53,507 nucleotides of DNA from Dehalococcoidia bacterium. Its GTDB lineage: Bacteria; Chloroflexota; Dehalococcoidia; Tepidiformales; Tepidiformaceae. Where the stretch lies: the NCBI GenBank assembly GCA_003104995.1, contig PQAO01000014.1, positions 43,950-97,456 on the forward strand, read 5' to 3'. The number at the start of each line of letters is the position of its first letter. Within the stretch, counting starts at the first letter, position 1. A model generated the notes under the pieces. The model searched no databases and was not told the origin of the DNA. It saw nothing but the letters and a program-made list of their open reading frames with translations. Below, in pieces: positions 1-8,106 of this stretch. Both the position numbers and the translations under genes were made by a program.

Positions 1-80
1 GGCGTACCGGTTGTCGTCGCGGATGGCGTACCGGTGGTCGTCGCGGAGGGCATACCAGTGGTGGTCGCAGAGGGCGTACC
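1..80. repeat. 24-bp tandem coding repeat
   Basis: Three full 24-bp units start at 1, 25 and 49 and a partial unit starts at 73. They encode the Thr-rich PSATTTG(T/M) repeat in the stalk of the minus-strand surface protein. The period is a multiple of three, so copy-number change would preserve the frame. Confidence 0.8.
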
Positions 81-908
81 GGTGGCAACCGCCGTACCAG
101 AGGCCGTCGCCGTCGCCGTTGCCGTCGCGCTCGCGGTTGCCGTTGGGGTCGGGGCGAGGACCTGGTTCGTCACGGCCGCGGTGCATTCGACGTGCGCGCC
201 ACCCCCGTTTGCCGAGTTGTTGCACTGGTCGATGTTCATCGGGAGCGACAGGGTCATCGTGGATGCCCCGCCCACAGTGCACACGAATCCAGCGCTTGTC
301 CCGCCGTTTCCCGAACCGTTGCACTGACCAACCGTAGCCGCGCCGATTGAAGTGATACCGGGGGTGTTTGCCGGGGCACAAACGGCTGAGACTCCATCTC
401 CGGAACCGACGCACTGGTAGACGGTGGCCGCGCCGACCGCTGAGACCGGGGCGCTGCTGAACGAGTTGGTGACCTGGACTGAGCAGATCACCACTCCGCC
501 ACCGCCGTTGGCCGAACCGTTGCACTGCTGGATGAGCGTGATCGGTTCGGCCGACGTTGTAGTGGTCGTGTTGCACGTGCCCGCGCCGGTGCCGATGGGC
601 CCGGCGGCTCCCGTGCACCTCGTGACGGTGATCGCCGATGGGGCGGTCGCGGCGCCATTGCTATTCACGTGGTTCACGATGGTGACGGTGCACCTGATAC
701 CCAGGCCGCCGACGTTGGCCTCGCCGTTGCACTGGGTGACCGGCGCGGCGGCGGCGCTGGCAGGGTTGGAGCCCTGGCTGAAAAGGACCATCGTTAGCGT
801 GGCTACAACAAGCACGAACACGATCCCGAACCGGGACGTTTGCCTGAAGGAACCTCTGTGGCTCGCGGAAGAAATGGCCGTTCTCACATCAGCTGGCGAT
901 GTTTCCAT
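1..908 (-). CDS. Secreted Cys-repeat surface protein (partial, C-terminus outside window)
   Basis: Reading the minus strand from ATG at 908 gives an uninterrupted frame to the window edge, about 302 codons, with no stop inside the window. GGAGG lies five bases before the ATG. Residues about 26-50 form a signal/anchor segment (RFGIVFVLVVATLTMVLFS) ending near ASAAAAP. The mature part carries repeated Cys motifs of the type QCNG-S/E-A/G-N-GG (five variants), each followed by a second Cys about 10-30 residues later, which suggests disulfide-bonded small repeats. It then becomes Thr/Ala/Pro-rich (TPTATASATATATATAS) and enters an 8-residue PSATTTGT repeat. The Thr/Pro stalk resembles those of the surface proteins at 43.6 and 50.8 kb, so a similar C-terminal anchor probably follows outside the window. 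Role unknown; a cell-surface or adhesive function is inference. Confidence 0.75.
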   Translation of the reverse strand, partial: METSPADVRTAISSASHRGSFRQTSRFGIVFVLVVATLTMVLFSQGSNPASAAAAPVTQCNGEANVGGLGIRCTVTIVNHVNSNGAATAPSAITVTRCTGAAGPIGTGAGTCNTTTTTSAEPITLIQQCNGSANGGGGVVICSVQVTNSFSSAPVSAVGAATVYQCVGSGDGVSAVCAPANTPGITSIGAATVGQCNGSGNGGTSAGFVCTVGGASTMTLSLPMNIDQCNNSANGGGAHVECTAAVTNQVLAPTPTATASATATATATASGTAVATGTPSATTTGMPSATTTGTPSATTTGT

Positions 909-964
909 TGGTACCTCCGACGCCCATGGCGTCCGCCTCTAACCGGGCCAGACCGCCCGAAGAC

Positions 965-1246
965 TCAGATCAGGCCGCCACTCTTCCGTGTGACAACCGC
1001 CCTGAAGACGATGAGCAGTCCGATCGCGCCGAGCACGGCGATGATGAGCGTTCGGACGTTGAAGCCGGTGACATCGCCGTAGCCGAGCTGCACGCTAACG
1101 AAGCCACCGATGAGGGCGCCGGCGACACCAACCAGCGTGGTGATAACCAGCCCGCGCAGACCGATGCCGCCAGGGCCGCCGCCGAGCACCAGCTGGGCGA
1201 TGAATCCGGCCACGAGGCCGACCAGAATCCAGGTAAGCAGTCCCAT
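965..1246 (-). CDS. GlsB/YeaQ/YmgE-family (transglycosylase-associated) membrane protein
   Basis: A 93-residue protein with three hydrophobic segments (about 2-22, 29-50 and 62-84) and the Gly-rich pattern GGGPGGIGLRGLVITTLVGVAGA, typical of the small Transgly_assoc/GlsB stress-response family. The family is widespread, membrane-embedded and linked to general stress; its biochemical role is not established. Its ATG overlaps the TGA of the upstream gene (TGATG at about 1244-1248), so the two are probably translationally coupled. Confidence 0.85.
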   Translation of the reverse strand: MGLLTWILVGLVAGFIAQLVLGGGPGGIGLRGLVITTLVGVAGALIGGFVSVQLGYGDVTGFNVRTLIIAVLGAIGLLIVFRAVVTRKSGGLI

Positions 1247-1557
1247 CAGTTCTTCCTGTTCGTAACCGGTGCGCAGATGTGGACGCGGTTTGCCGGGGTC
1301 CGGAACCGCCCACGCTGCGTTCCTTCCTGGATGACCTCAGGGAGGACCGGCATGCGCCGCCCGCTCAATCTGCTGTCCTGGTTGATGGGCTTCTGGCGTC
1401 GCTCGACAAAGTCGCCCTCGCCGCAGTCCCTACACGTTCGCGACCAGGCGTAGTGTCCCGCGAGCGTGTTGAAGTGGGCGCGCTGCAGTTCTGTCGCTTC
1501 TGCCCACTCAGACCAGAGCGACGGCTCCTGGGCAGCCGGTGTCGAGGCCTCTGTCAT
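1246..1557 (-). CDS. Small hypothetical protein with a Cys pair
   Basis: 103 residues from the internal ATG at 1557, which has AGAAGG about nine bases upstream. The frame is open further upstream, but that part is Arg/Pro-rich and looks non-coding. The N-terminal half is acidic and amphipathic (SLWSEWAEATELQRAHF); the middle has TCRDCGEGDF, one CxxC that could be half of a zinc site; the C-terminus is basic. No family recognised. It precedes and overlaps the GlsB-like gene by one base, so the two probably form a small stress-related operon. Confidence 0.5.
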   Translation of the reverse strand: MTEASTPAAQEPSLWSEWAEATELQRAHFNTLAGHYAWSRTCRDCGEGDFVERRQKPINQDSRLSGRRMPVLPEVIQEGTQRGRFRTPANRVHICAPVTNRKN

Positions 1558-1597
1558 TCCGTGTGTCCTTCTCTGTTGGACCGGCTTGTCGCGGGTC

Positions 1598-1714
1598 TCA
1601 TTTGGCTTGCTTCTTGGCTGGCCCCAGCTCGGTGAGCGGCTGCGGCTGCGAGCCTTCGGCTGGCGCCTTTGTCGCGCGGGCGGCCTTTGTCTTCTTGCCG
1701 GTTCGCTTATCCAT
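1598..1714 (-). CDS. Very small Lys/Ala-rich basic protein
   Basis: A 38-residue frame starts MDKRTGKKTKAARATKAP and ends PAKKQAK. GGAGA lies about eight bases before the ATG. The composition (Lys, Ala, Thr, Pro) suggests a nucleic-acid-associated or disordered small protein. It lies 40 bases upstream of the next minus-strand gene. Evidence is limited to start-site context and composition. Confidence 0.35.
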   Translation of the reverse strand: MDKRTGKKTKAARATKAPAEGSQPQPLTELGPAKKQAK

Positions 1715-1779
1715 ATCGGTAGTCTCCAGACTTTCACCCACCAGCGTGGCGGGAGAGGCGTGACGGAAGCGTGACGGGG

Positions 1780-1995
1780 TTACCCGGCGGGCTGGTCCGC
1801 CCGGACTGCCGCGAGCCAAGAACGGACCGCTTCGCCGACCCGTTCGTCGCTGGTGAGGTTGAGCGGGGGTTCGAGCCCGGAGGAGACATCTGTCGTGGAC
1901 CGCAATTGGGCCCGCAACGGTTCAGCCGAGTCTTGTTCGATCCACGCTCGAATGATCAACAGTCCGGTGTGCTGTCTGCGCATGGGGCTCAGCAT
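1780..1995 (-). CDS. Small hypothetical protein downstream of BTAD regulator
   Basis: 71 residues from ATG at 1995 (a second Met at codon 5 is possible). It reads as a real globular protein: a strand-like start (HTGLLIIRAWIEQD), the polar segment RAQLRSTTDVSSG and the amphipathic helix VGEAVRSWLAAVRA. I know this pattern from short uncharacterised high-GC proteins (xxLLIRVWxE...TxDxxSG...VxxWL) but cannot name a family. It starts 24 bases after the stop of the BTAD gene on the same strand, so the two are probably co-transcribed. Confidence 0.55.
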   Translation of the reverse strand: MLSPMRRQHTGLLIIRAWIEQDSAEPLRAQLRSTTDVSSGLEPPLNLTSDERVGEAVRSWLAAVRADQPAG

Positions 1996-2019
1996 CGGGG
2001 GCCGGCCATCACCGGGGCG

Positions 2020-2778
2020 TTACGGCCTTTGCAGGTCGTCCACCAGCCCGTAAAGGCGGGGAGTTGGTTCGAGGCCAAGTTCGCTACTGAGGAACTCGCG
2101 GTAGAGCGCAAAAGCCCGGAGAGCCTCGGACTGGTTGCCTTCGGCCAGGTGTACGCGGATGAGGGTGGCATGGGCGCTTTCTCGCAGCGGTTCCGCGCGG
2201 ACGGCGGCGACGGCTGCGGCCACTGCGTCGCCGAAGCGCCCGGCAACGGCGAGATGCACGGCAAGCGCTTCGAGGGCGTGGAGCCGGAGCTGCCGCCATT
2301 CTTCGGTTTCGATGACAGCCCAGTCGTCGTACCAGTCGGGGAGGAGGTCGGCGGAGAGGCTGGCAATCGCCGCCTGGTCCAGGTCGGCCGGCTCCAACTG
2401 CGCGCCCTGCAAGAGGAGGCGGTGCGCGGTCGCCCGGGCGTGTTCGAAGTCGACCTCGACACCGTCGGCGAGACCGATGCCGGAAAACGTCGTGACGATA
2501 GCGTGGCGTACCGGCTCTGGCACGCGGGCAAGTGCCGAACGCAGGCTGGCATGTGCCCGGGCGTCGGAGGTGTCGGGCCAGAGGGTCTCGGCGACCAGGG
2601 TGCGTGAGAGCGGGCGCTGGCGAAGGGCGAGAAACGCGAGCAACCGTTGCGAGGCTCCGGAGACTGGCGCAAGAAGGCCCTGGCCGAGTGAGAGTTGGAA
2701 GCCGCCCAGGAGTCCCACGGAGAGCCTGCCGCCGCCGGTGCGTACCGGCCGTGCACTTGTGCTTTGCGTTATGGCCAT
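2020..2778 (-). CDS. BTAD/SARP-type transcriptional regulator
   Basis: 252 residues. Residues about 18-90 form an OmpR-like winged helix (LSVGLLGGFQLSLG, then LLAFLALRQRPLSRTLVAETLWPD, then a SLRSALARVR-type recognition segment). Residues about 110-252 form the bacterial transcriptional activation domain, an all-helical TPR-like region (FEHARATAHRLL, WYDDWAVIETEEWRQLRLHALEALA) ending in the diagnostic ALRAFALYREFLSSELGLEPTP. No ATPase domain follows, so this is the short DnrI-like class. Such proteins usually activate nearby genes. It faces the TetR gene across a 376-base intergenic region. Confidence 0.9.
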   Translation of the reverse strand: MAITQSTSARPVRTGGGRLSVGLLGGFQLSLGQGLLAPVSGASQRLLAFLALRQRPLSRTLVAETLWPDTSDARAHASLRSALARVPEPVRHAIVTTFSGIGLADGVEVDFEHARATAHRLLLQGAQLEPADLDQAAIASLSADLLPDWYDDWAVIETEEWRQLRLHALEALAVHLAVAGRFGDAVAAAVAAVRAEPLRESAHATLIRVHLAEGNQSEALRAFALYREFLSSELGLEPTPRLYGLVDDLQRP

Positions 2779-3154
2779 CTCATCACTGCACTATCCTGCG
2801 CGCCGGTGGGACGCGCCCCGCGAGACGATCCTGCAGGCATGGGCGTCGGGGCTGGTCATCTCGGCCCTCTATTACGCTACGTATTGTAGCATTTTGCAAC
2901 CCGGATTGCCCGGCGTGTTCACCGAGGACGCGTTGCAGGCCGTTTCGGCCCGGTTCCAGACTCGCGGGGATGGCCTTGATACGCAGTACGCCTCAGAAGA
3001 AACTGTTACCGAAGATCGGCTACTTGCTGTGCCGCAGCCATCACAGTAGATTGGGCTGGGCGGCCGATCCGCCTTGTTTCGGGCACCGTTGCTCATATTG
3101 CCGCAGGTCGGAGCCGGGCAAGCCAGCAACGGTCCCACGGGCCGGTGAGGAGGC
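2779..3154. other. Intergenic region between divergent regulators
   Basis: 376 bases with no gene. The centre (about 2870-2900) is clearly AT-richer than the surroundings and contains TACAAT-like hexamers on the minus strand, fitting a promoter for the BTAD gene. At 3005-3019 there is GTTACCGAAGATCGG, nearly repeated at 7029-7043. GGAGG precedes the TetR start. Confidence 0.4.
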
Positions 3155-3871
3155 ATGATCATGAGGAGACGCCGCCAGGGTGGCGAGACCAGGCTCGCGA
3201 TCATCCAGGCCGGGCACAGGGTTTTCAGCCGTGCCGACTACTCAGACGTCACGGTCAACGACATCCTCGAAGAGGCGAAAGTCTCCCGCGGTACCTACTA
3301 CGGCTATTTCAGCGGCAAGGAAGATCTCTTTGTCGCCGTGTGGACGGAATTCGCGAGCAACACCCGGCGCGAAATGCGCCTGCCCGAAGCCGATGGCCGT
3401 CCTCGCGTGCCCCGGGAGACAGACCCGGCGCAAGTCCGCCGCCTCGTCTACGAACGCGTCCTCCTCGACGTGATCACCTGGCGCCGGCAACCCACGTTCA
3501 TGCGCGCGACGACCGTGTTCAAAGCCCTGCACCCGGAATTCGTCCTTCCGGTGCTGGAGGCCAGCCGCGATAGTATTCGCGTCGCCGCCCAGTGGATTTC
3601 GCGCGACAAGGAAGCCGGCTACGTGAACGAGGTCGACCCCGAGGTGGCCACCTTCGCCCTTGCTGCGATGCTGGAGTGGTTCTTGTTCCAGGTGTTCGGG
3701 AGTGAGTTCGTGGCTTTCCCCAAGCTCACCGATGAGGAACTCGCCGAGCAGCTCACCACGCTCTGGTTTGATGGCGCCTACAAGTCCCCACCGGCGAAGG
3801 CCGCGGAAAGCGCGACGCAGCCAATCGCCCGCGCCCGGCGCAAGCCAATCGAGGACGTAGCGGCAATCTAG
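3155..3871 (+). CDS. TetR/AcrR-family transcriptional regulator
   Basis: 238 residues. Residues about 9-58 are the TetR helix-turn-helix: RLAIIQAGHRVFSRADYSDV, TVNDILEEAKVSRGTYYGYF, then SGKEDLFVAVW. The remainder is the variable helical ligand/dimerisation domain, with a basic C-terminal tail. GGAGG lies just upstream; starts at 3155 and 3161 (both ATG) are possible. Ligand unknown. A candidate TetR-like palindrome at 6906-6920 lies upstream of the nearby solute-binding protein gene, which this regulator may control (inference). Confidence 0.9.
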   Translation: MIMRRRRQGGETRLAIIQAGHRVFSRADYSDVTVNDILEEAKVSRGTYYGYFSGKEDLFVAVWTEFASNTRREMRLPEADGRPRVPRETDPAQVRRLVYERVLLDVITWRRQPTFMRATTVFKALHPEFVLPVLEASRDSIRVAAQWISRDKEAGYVNEVDPEVATFALAAMLEWFLFQVFGSEFVAFPKLTDEELAEQLTTLWFDGAYKSPPAKAAESATQPIARARRKPIEDVAAI

Positions 3872-3893
3872 CCTCGCGCTTCGTCCCGAACGG

Positions 3894-4967
3894 CTACTGC
3901 CCGAGTTGGACGAGCAATGAGTCTTCGGCCGAGAAGTCGAACTCCAACTTCTTTTCCAGCCCTTCCTGACGGAACCAGTCGCACGTCTGCGCGATCGCCG
4001 AACGCGTCGTGTACTCCGGCTCCCAACCCGTGTGTGCGCGCAGCCGGTCGATGCTGAACACCACATTTGCATCCCAGTGGTGGATGAAGGGTGCGAGCCG
4101 GTTGATCGCGAAGATGCTCGACGCCCCACTCACTCGCACCGCTCCTGCCGCGGGGGGACTATAGGTGGGCGTACTCACCTCGGTTACGCTCCTGCTCCCC
4201 GGGATTTCCTTCCAAAGCTCGTCCATCACCTCGGCCGGCACGAATACCTTCCGCGCTTCGACTCCCAGTGCTTCCGCGTGCAGGTCCACGTACACCTCGT
4301 CTGTGTAGTAGTCCTTCCCCGTGAGGTTGTAACGCAGGCCGAAGGTGCGAGGGTTACCCATCATCATCCTCAGCCCCCGCGCGAGGTCCTCTACGTGGCC
4401 CATCTGGTTCAAAGTTGTGCCCCGGCCCGGGATCAGGATCTTACGTCCGAGCAGGAGGCGCATGATCATCCGCTGTTCACGGTCTGGCAGGAAGTTGTTC
4501 GGGCCGTAGACCATGGAGAACGGCACGATGCTCGCCGGGAAGCCCCGGCGGCGGTATGCATCCACCAGGTACCGCTCACACTCGATCTTGTTGCGGCCGT
4601 AGTCGCTTTGTTCCGGTTCGAGTGGGAAGTCCTCGGTGATTGGGAAGATGCTGGTGGCGCCGTAGATCACCGTCGAACTCGCGAAGATGTAGTGGCCACA
4701 CCGCCCGTCGAAGGCTTCCGCCATGCTCCGGACATCGTCCGGCGTATACGCGCTGAGATCGAAGATGCAGTCAAAGTCCCGCGCCCCGAGGCTCTCGCGC
4801 AGTTGGCTGTGATCCTGGCGGTCGCCATACACGCGTTGCACCTCAGGTGGGAGGTGCGCTGCTGTCCTGCCACGGTTGAACGCCGTCACCCGGTGCCCGT
4901 GCTTCACGAGTTCGCGAACGAGTGCCAGCCCGTTGAACCGTGTGCCGCCCATGACCAATACGTTCAT
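3894..4967 (-). CDS. NAD-dependent epimerase/dehydratase-like SDR protein
   Basis: 357 residues from the ATG at 4967; the open frame continues upstream but overlaps the 3' end of the next gene. The extended-SDR N-terminus MNVLVMGGTRFNGLALVREL carries the GGTxFxG dinucleotide motif, followed by DYGRNKIECE, the YxxxK catalytic pair. Substrate segments include GPNNFLPDRE and the NQMGHVEDLARGL stretch common in sugar-nucleotide epimerases and CSP41-like proteins. The C-terminus (WFRQEGLEKKLEFDFSAED) is typical of the CSP41/UDP-glucose-4-epimerase-like group. The substrate cannot be named. It lies 88 bases downstream of the solute-binding protein gene on the same strand, possibly one transcript. 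Confidence 0.85.
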   Translation of the reverse strand: MNVLVMGGTRFNGLALVRELVKHGHRVTAFNRGRTAAHLPPEVQRVYGDRQDHSQLRESLGARDFDCIFDLSAYTPDDVRSMAEAFDGRCGHYIFASSTVIYGATSIFPITEDFPLEPEQSDYGRNKIECERYLVDAYRRRGFPASIVPFSMVYGPNNFLPDREQRMIMRLLLGRKILIPGRGTTLNQMGHVEDLARGLRMMMGNPRTFGLRYNLTGKDYYTDEVYVDLHAEALGVEARKVFVPAEVMDELWKEIPGSRSVTEVSTPTYSPPAAGAVRVSGASSIFAINRLAPFIHHWDANVVFSIDRLRAHTGWEPEYTTRSAIAQTCDWFRQEGLEKKLEFDFSAEDSLLVQLGQ

Positions 4968-5055
4968 TGCAGAGGGTTCCCCGCTCGCCGAAAGAAGGGC
5001 AGAGGCCGGACACGAGCGCCTCGCTGTGTCCGGCCTCCAACCGCCATGCCGGCCC

Positions 5056-6846
5056 CTAGGCCTTCCAAATAACTGGGTCCTGCACGAAACCAGGCCCGCT
5101 ACGAGAAACGAAGTTATCGCCAAGCCCTCTGATGTTCCCCTGGTACACCGTGTAGCTCGGGCCTGAGTCGTACATCGCCGGGATGTTGTACATCTTCTCG
5201 GTAAGGTAACTCTGAATGGAAAGCACCTCTTCGGTGCGCGACGCCGCATCCAAATTCTGGAGCAGTTTCTGAATGCGTTCCGTGAGCTGCGGGTCATCGA
5301 TGCGGCTCTGGTTGCGCGGGCTCCCCGGGAGATACATGGCCGCGAAATAGTCCAGCGGATTGCTGAAGCCCTGGTAGATCATGGCGAGGCCGTCGAAGTC
5401 ACCGCCGCCGAAGGTCTTTGGCAAATAGACGGACGAGTAGTCGTCGAGCTTCGCCGTCAGGTTGATGCCGATCTTCGCGAGCATCTGCATTACGAGTTCG
5501 GCATGAAGGACCCAGTTGGCGCCGTAGACGTTGGTGTAGTGGTATTCCGCACTAAAGCCATCGGGGTAGCCAGCATCCGAGAGGAGCTGCTTGGCCTTAT
5601 CCACATTGTAGACAAACTTTTCCTTGAGCTTGGCGTCCATTTTGGAGCCCTGGGGATCGAGCCACTGCGGCCCGAGGCCTGCCGGCAGCGTGCCGTGCCA
5701 GCGAGTCTTGGGCCGCTCGACACCGGCAGCCTCCAGGTCGTTGGGCGAATAGAGCACGTCGAAGAGCGCATTGCGGTCGATCGCCATCGACATGGCGTCC
5801 CGGACGCGCACGTCCTTGTGCCACGGTGCGCTCTTGTCCTTGCCGGAAAGCGCGACGAACCCCATATACGTCACGGGCAGGCCATTGATCTGGACATCCT
5901 TGACCGCATCCTTGACGCCCTTCAGGTCCTTGGGGGAAACGGGGCCGAACGTGTCGAGATTCCCACCTTTGAACTGCGCCAGTCCCGTGGCTGGTTCCTT
6001 GATGACGGTGTTGGCGATCCCGTCCAAATACGGCTTGTCCGGCCCCAGGTGCCACTCGGGGAAGCGCTTCAAGTTGAACGACACGCCCGCCTGGAGGCTA
6101 TCGATCATGAAGGCGCCACTTCCCACCGCTGTCTGCGCCGGGTCGAATGCGGTGCCAGTCTCTGTGGGCATAATGGGTATTACGTAGTCATCGGCGACGT
6201 GGATCAGGAAGAGGGCGCTTGGCGCCTTCAGCTTGAACTGGACCGTGCCGCTATCGATGGCCTTGACTGAATCGATCATCGACAACTGGTCCAGGTTCGG
6301 CGCAGGCGTCGCCCCGCCCGCACGGCCGAAGAAGCGTTCAAATGAGAACACCACGTCGTCCGCCGTCACTGAGCGACTCAGGGGCGGATGCCACATTGCC
6401 TTCGGGTGAACCTTCATGGTGTACGTTAGCCCGTCACCCGGGACCTCGTAGCCTTCGATCAGATCGGGGACCTGTTCCTGGGATGGGAAGTCGGGCCCGA
6501 CCGGCACACCCTTGAAGGCGAGGAGCTTGCTATACACGACGCCGGCGAGCGTGCCCCGCAAGGTCGTATCACTCGATCGGTATGCGTCGAACGTCGCAGG
6601 ATAGTTCGTCGCCCGGCGCTGGTAGATGCCACCCTTCTTGATCTGCTCCGTTGGCGCCGCGGTAGGCGAGCCGGCCGTCGTTGTCCCTGGAGCCGTGGTG
6701 CCGGTTGGAGTGGCGCCGTCCTCGTCGTCATCATCGCCACAGCCGGTGAGCGCGAGGCCGGCAGTGCCAAGGCCTACCAGTGCCGTGCCCTGCAACAGGG
6801 TACGGCGGCTTAGCCGCCCGCGCCGGGTCCAATAGTTCGATTCCAT
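5056..6846 (-). CDS. ABC transporter family 5 substrate-binding lipoprotein (Tat-exported)
   Basis: 596 residues. The N-terminus carries a twin-arginine signal (RLSRRTLLQG, residues 11-20), a hydrophobic stretch and the lipobox LALTGC with Cys36, followed by an acidic linker and a Thr/Pro-rich spacer. The body is a peptide/nickel-type SBP_bac_5 domain: DDVVFSFERFF, then GSGAFMIDSLQAG, then DVRVRDAMSMAIDRNALFDVLY, then DKAKQLLSDAGYPDGFSAEY. Such proteins deliver peptides, glycosides or similar solutes to an ABC permease. No permease or ATPase gene is adjacent, so it is an orphan here. A palindrome about 60 bases upstream may be its operator. Confidence 0.92.
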   Translation of the reverse strand: MESNYWTRRGRLSRRTLLQGTALVGLGTAGLALTGCGDDDDEDGATPTGTTAPGTTTAGSPTAAPTEQIKKGGIYQRRATNYPATFDAYRSSDTTLRGTLAGVVYSKLLAFKGVPVGPDFPSQEQVPDLIEGYEVPGDGLTYTMKVHPKAMWHPPLSRSVTADDVVFSFERFFGRAGGATPAPNLDQLSMIDSVKAIDSGTVQFKLKAPSALFLIHVADDYVIPIMPTETGTAFDPAQTAVGSGAFMIDSLQAGVSFNLKRFPEWHLGPDKPYLDGIANTVIKEPATGLAQFKGGNLDTFGPVSPKDLKGVKDAVKDVQINGLPVTYMGFVALSGKDKSAPWHKDVRVRDAMSMAIDRNALFDVLYSPNDLEAAGVERPKTRWHGTLPAGLGPQWLDPQGSKMDAKLKEKFVYNVDKAKQLLSDAGYPDGFSAEYHYTNVYGANWVLHAELVMQMLAKIGINLTAKLDDYSSVYLPKTFGGGDFDGLAMIYQGFSNPLDYFAAMYLPGSPRNQSRIDDPQLTERIQKLLQNLDAASRTEEVLSIQSYLTEKMYNIPAMYDSGPSYTVYQGNIRGLGDNFVSRSGPGFVQDPVIWKA

Positions 6847-7275
6847 CGTTCGTTACTCTCCCCTGTGGTCGAAGTGCCGCATCCGTTTGCGTCGGACCAT
6901 TAGAATAGACGCGCTGTCTAGACGTGGCGTCGCCGGGAAATCCTAAGTGCTGGCTCGGATTGACGTCAAGGGACATCGCGATAGAGCACCCCAATCGCCG
7001 GGCGTCCCGTGATGCCTCGAACGAATCGGTTACCGAAGACCGGGGCCGTCCGAGACCAGCTTCCCCTTGCCTTCTGCAGCACCCCGGAGCTGCCGCCGGG
7101 TGCTCTCGCCGCAGTGCAGAACGAGGTCCGCCGGCACCTCGTGCCTTGACCGGGCCGGGTCACTCGGATAAACAGGACATAGCTTTCACCAATTGAGGGC
7201 CGGGCGATGGCGCCTTGCGGTGGTGGAAAACGGGCGACCGCGGGGTCGAGCGGTACAGAGAACAGGGGAGCACCA
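6847..7275. other. Divergent intergenic region
   Basis: About 430 bases without a convincing gene lie between the minus-strand solute-binding protein and the plus-strand lipoprotein. It contains the TAGAC/GTCTA palindrome, a GTTACCGAAGACCGG element at 7029-7043 that nearly matches one at 3005, and GGGGAG upstream of the lipoprotein GTG start. The frame of the downstream gene stays open to 7207, but that part is not protein-like. Confidence 0.4.
6906..6920. promoter_or_regulatory. Candidate TetR-type operator palindrome
   Basis: A perfect inverted repeat, TAGAC-N5-GTCTA, lies 60 bases upstream of the solute-binding protein ATG. The arm and spacer sizes fit TetR-family operators, and a TetR gene lies 3 kb away. 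Assignment is inference. Confidence 0.4.
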
Positions 7276-7839
7276 GTGAAGATTCTTGCAGTGCCAGCGC
7301 TGCTGGCGGCGGCGTTCGTCTTCGCCTGCGGCGGCGGTGACGGTGACGACAACAACAACCAGCCCACCGGGGGCGGCAACGGGAGCACCCCAACGCAGGC
7401 GGCCGACAATGGAGCCGGCGCCACCGGGGGCGAAAGCGGCAAGGTCGCCGCGAAGACCGGCGTTGTCACCATCGGCGAAGAACGCTACGAGTTCACGCTC
7501 AATCAGGAGTGCAAGTCGTCGTTTGGCGTGCTCGTTGGAGTCGGCAAGTCGACTGATGGGCGCGAGATCGACGTGAACCTGCAGATCCCGCCCGAGGGCG
7601 GGATCGAGGACATATACCCCTCGATCCGCATCGACGACCAGGTGAAGGACCTCGACTGGCGCGCCGGCGGCGACATCATTGGCGACATGGCGGGCGTGAG
7701 CGAAGGCGACAGCCAGGTCGACACGTACCAGAACGATGGGAAGCGTGCCTCGGGCACGGCAACATTCCTGGAGCTGTACGCGGTGATGGGCGGCAAGGTG
7801 GAGCCGGTCCAGGGCACGTTCGAGTTCGCCTGCGAGTAG
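7276..7839 (+). CDS. Small secreted lipoprotein, function unknown
   Basis: 187 residues from GTG at 7276, preceded by GGGGAG. The first residues (VKILAVPALLAAAFVFAC) form a lipoprotein signal with VFAC as the lipobox, followed by a Gly/Asp/Asn linker and a Thr-rich spacer. The globular part (about 65-187) begins VTIGEERYEFTLNQECKSSF, has strand-rich segments with GREIDVNLQIPPEG and ends FEFACE. Its two Cys (NQEC and FAC) could form a disulfide. The pattern resembles small ligand-binding lipoproteins similar to mycobacterial LpqH/19-kDa types (VxGxxxxxxCxxxxG), but this is tentative. Confidence 0.7.
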   Translation: MKILAVPALLAAAFVFACGGGDGDDNNNQPTGGGNGSTPTQAADNGAGATGGESGKVAAKTGVVTIGEERYEFTLNQECKSSFGVLVGVGKSTDGREIDVNLQIPPEGGIEDIYPSIRIDDQVKDLDWRAGGDIIGDMAGVSEGDSQVDTYQNDGKRASGTATFLELYAVMGGKVEPVQGTFEFACE

Positions 7840-7875
7840 GTTCTGGTAGCATTTCTGGGCAAAGAGAGGTTCCCC

Positions 7876-8091
7876 ATGGTGCCGACTGAGTCCAGGACTG
7901 TGCGTATCGCGGGCGTCGAGATGGTGGCCGAGGCGTCGCTGAACAACTGAAGCGGCCTTTGGACCGCCGTGGTGCGGTCCGGGGAATCGCTGGTGGCGAC
8001 GGGGGCAGGGTTGGCGGCGGACGATGCCATCGACACCGCGCTGGAGCGGGCTGAGAAAGCGGCAGAGCGTGAAGGCGGCCCCGCGCGCTAA
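7876..8091 (+). pseudogene. Small conserved-looking ORF interrupted by an in-frame TGA
   Basis: From ATG at 7876 (AGAGAGG about 8 bases upstream) the frame encodes MVPTESRTVRIAGVEMVAEA, then stops at TGA 7948-7950 after 24 codons. The same frame continues SGLWTAVVRSGESLVATGAG and closes AIDTALERAEKAAER at TAA 8089-8091. The continuation looks like genuine protein (beta strands WTAVVR..ESLVATG, then a helix), so a 71-codon gene appears to be broken by one TGA. A point mutation from GGA, CGA or TGG is simplest; a sequencing error or readthrough is also possible. Confidence 0.5.
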
Positions 8092-8106
8092 GGCCGGCGC
8101 GTGCGC

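Noticed and set aside
7948..7950. Selenocysteine codon
   Set aside because: The surrounding residues (NN-stop-SGLW) have no redox motif, and no obvious SECIS-like hairpin follows directly.
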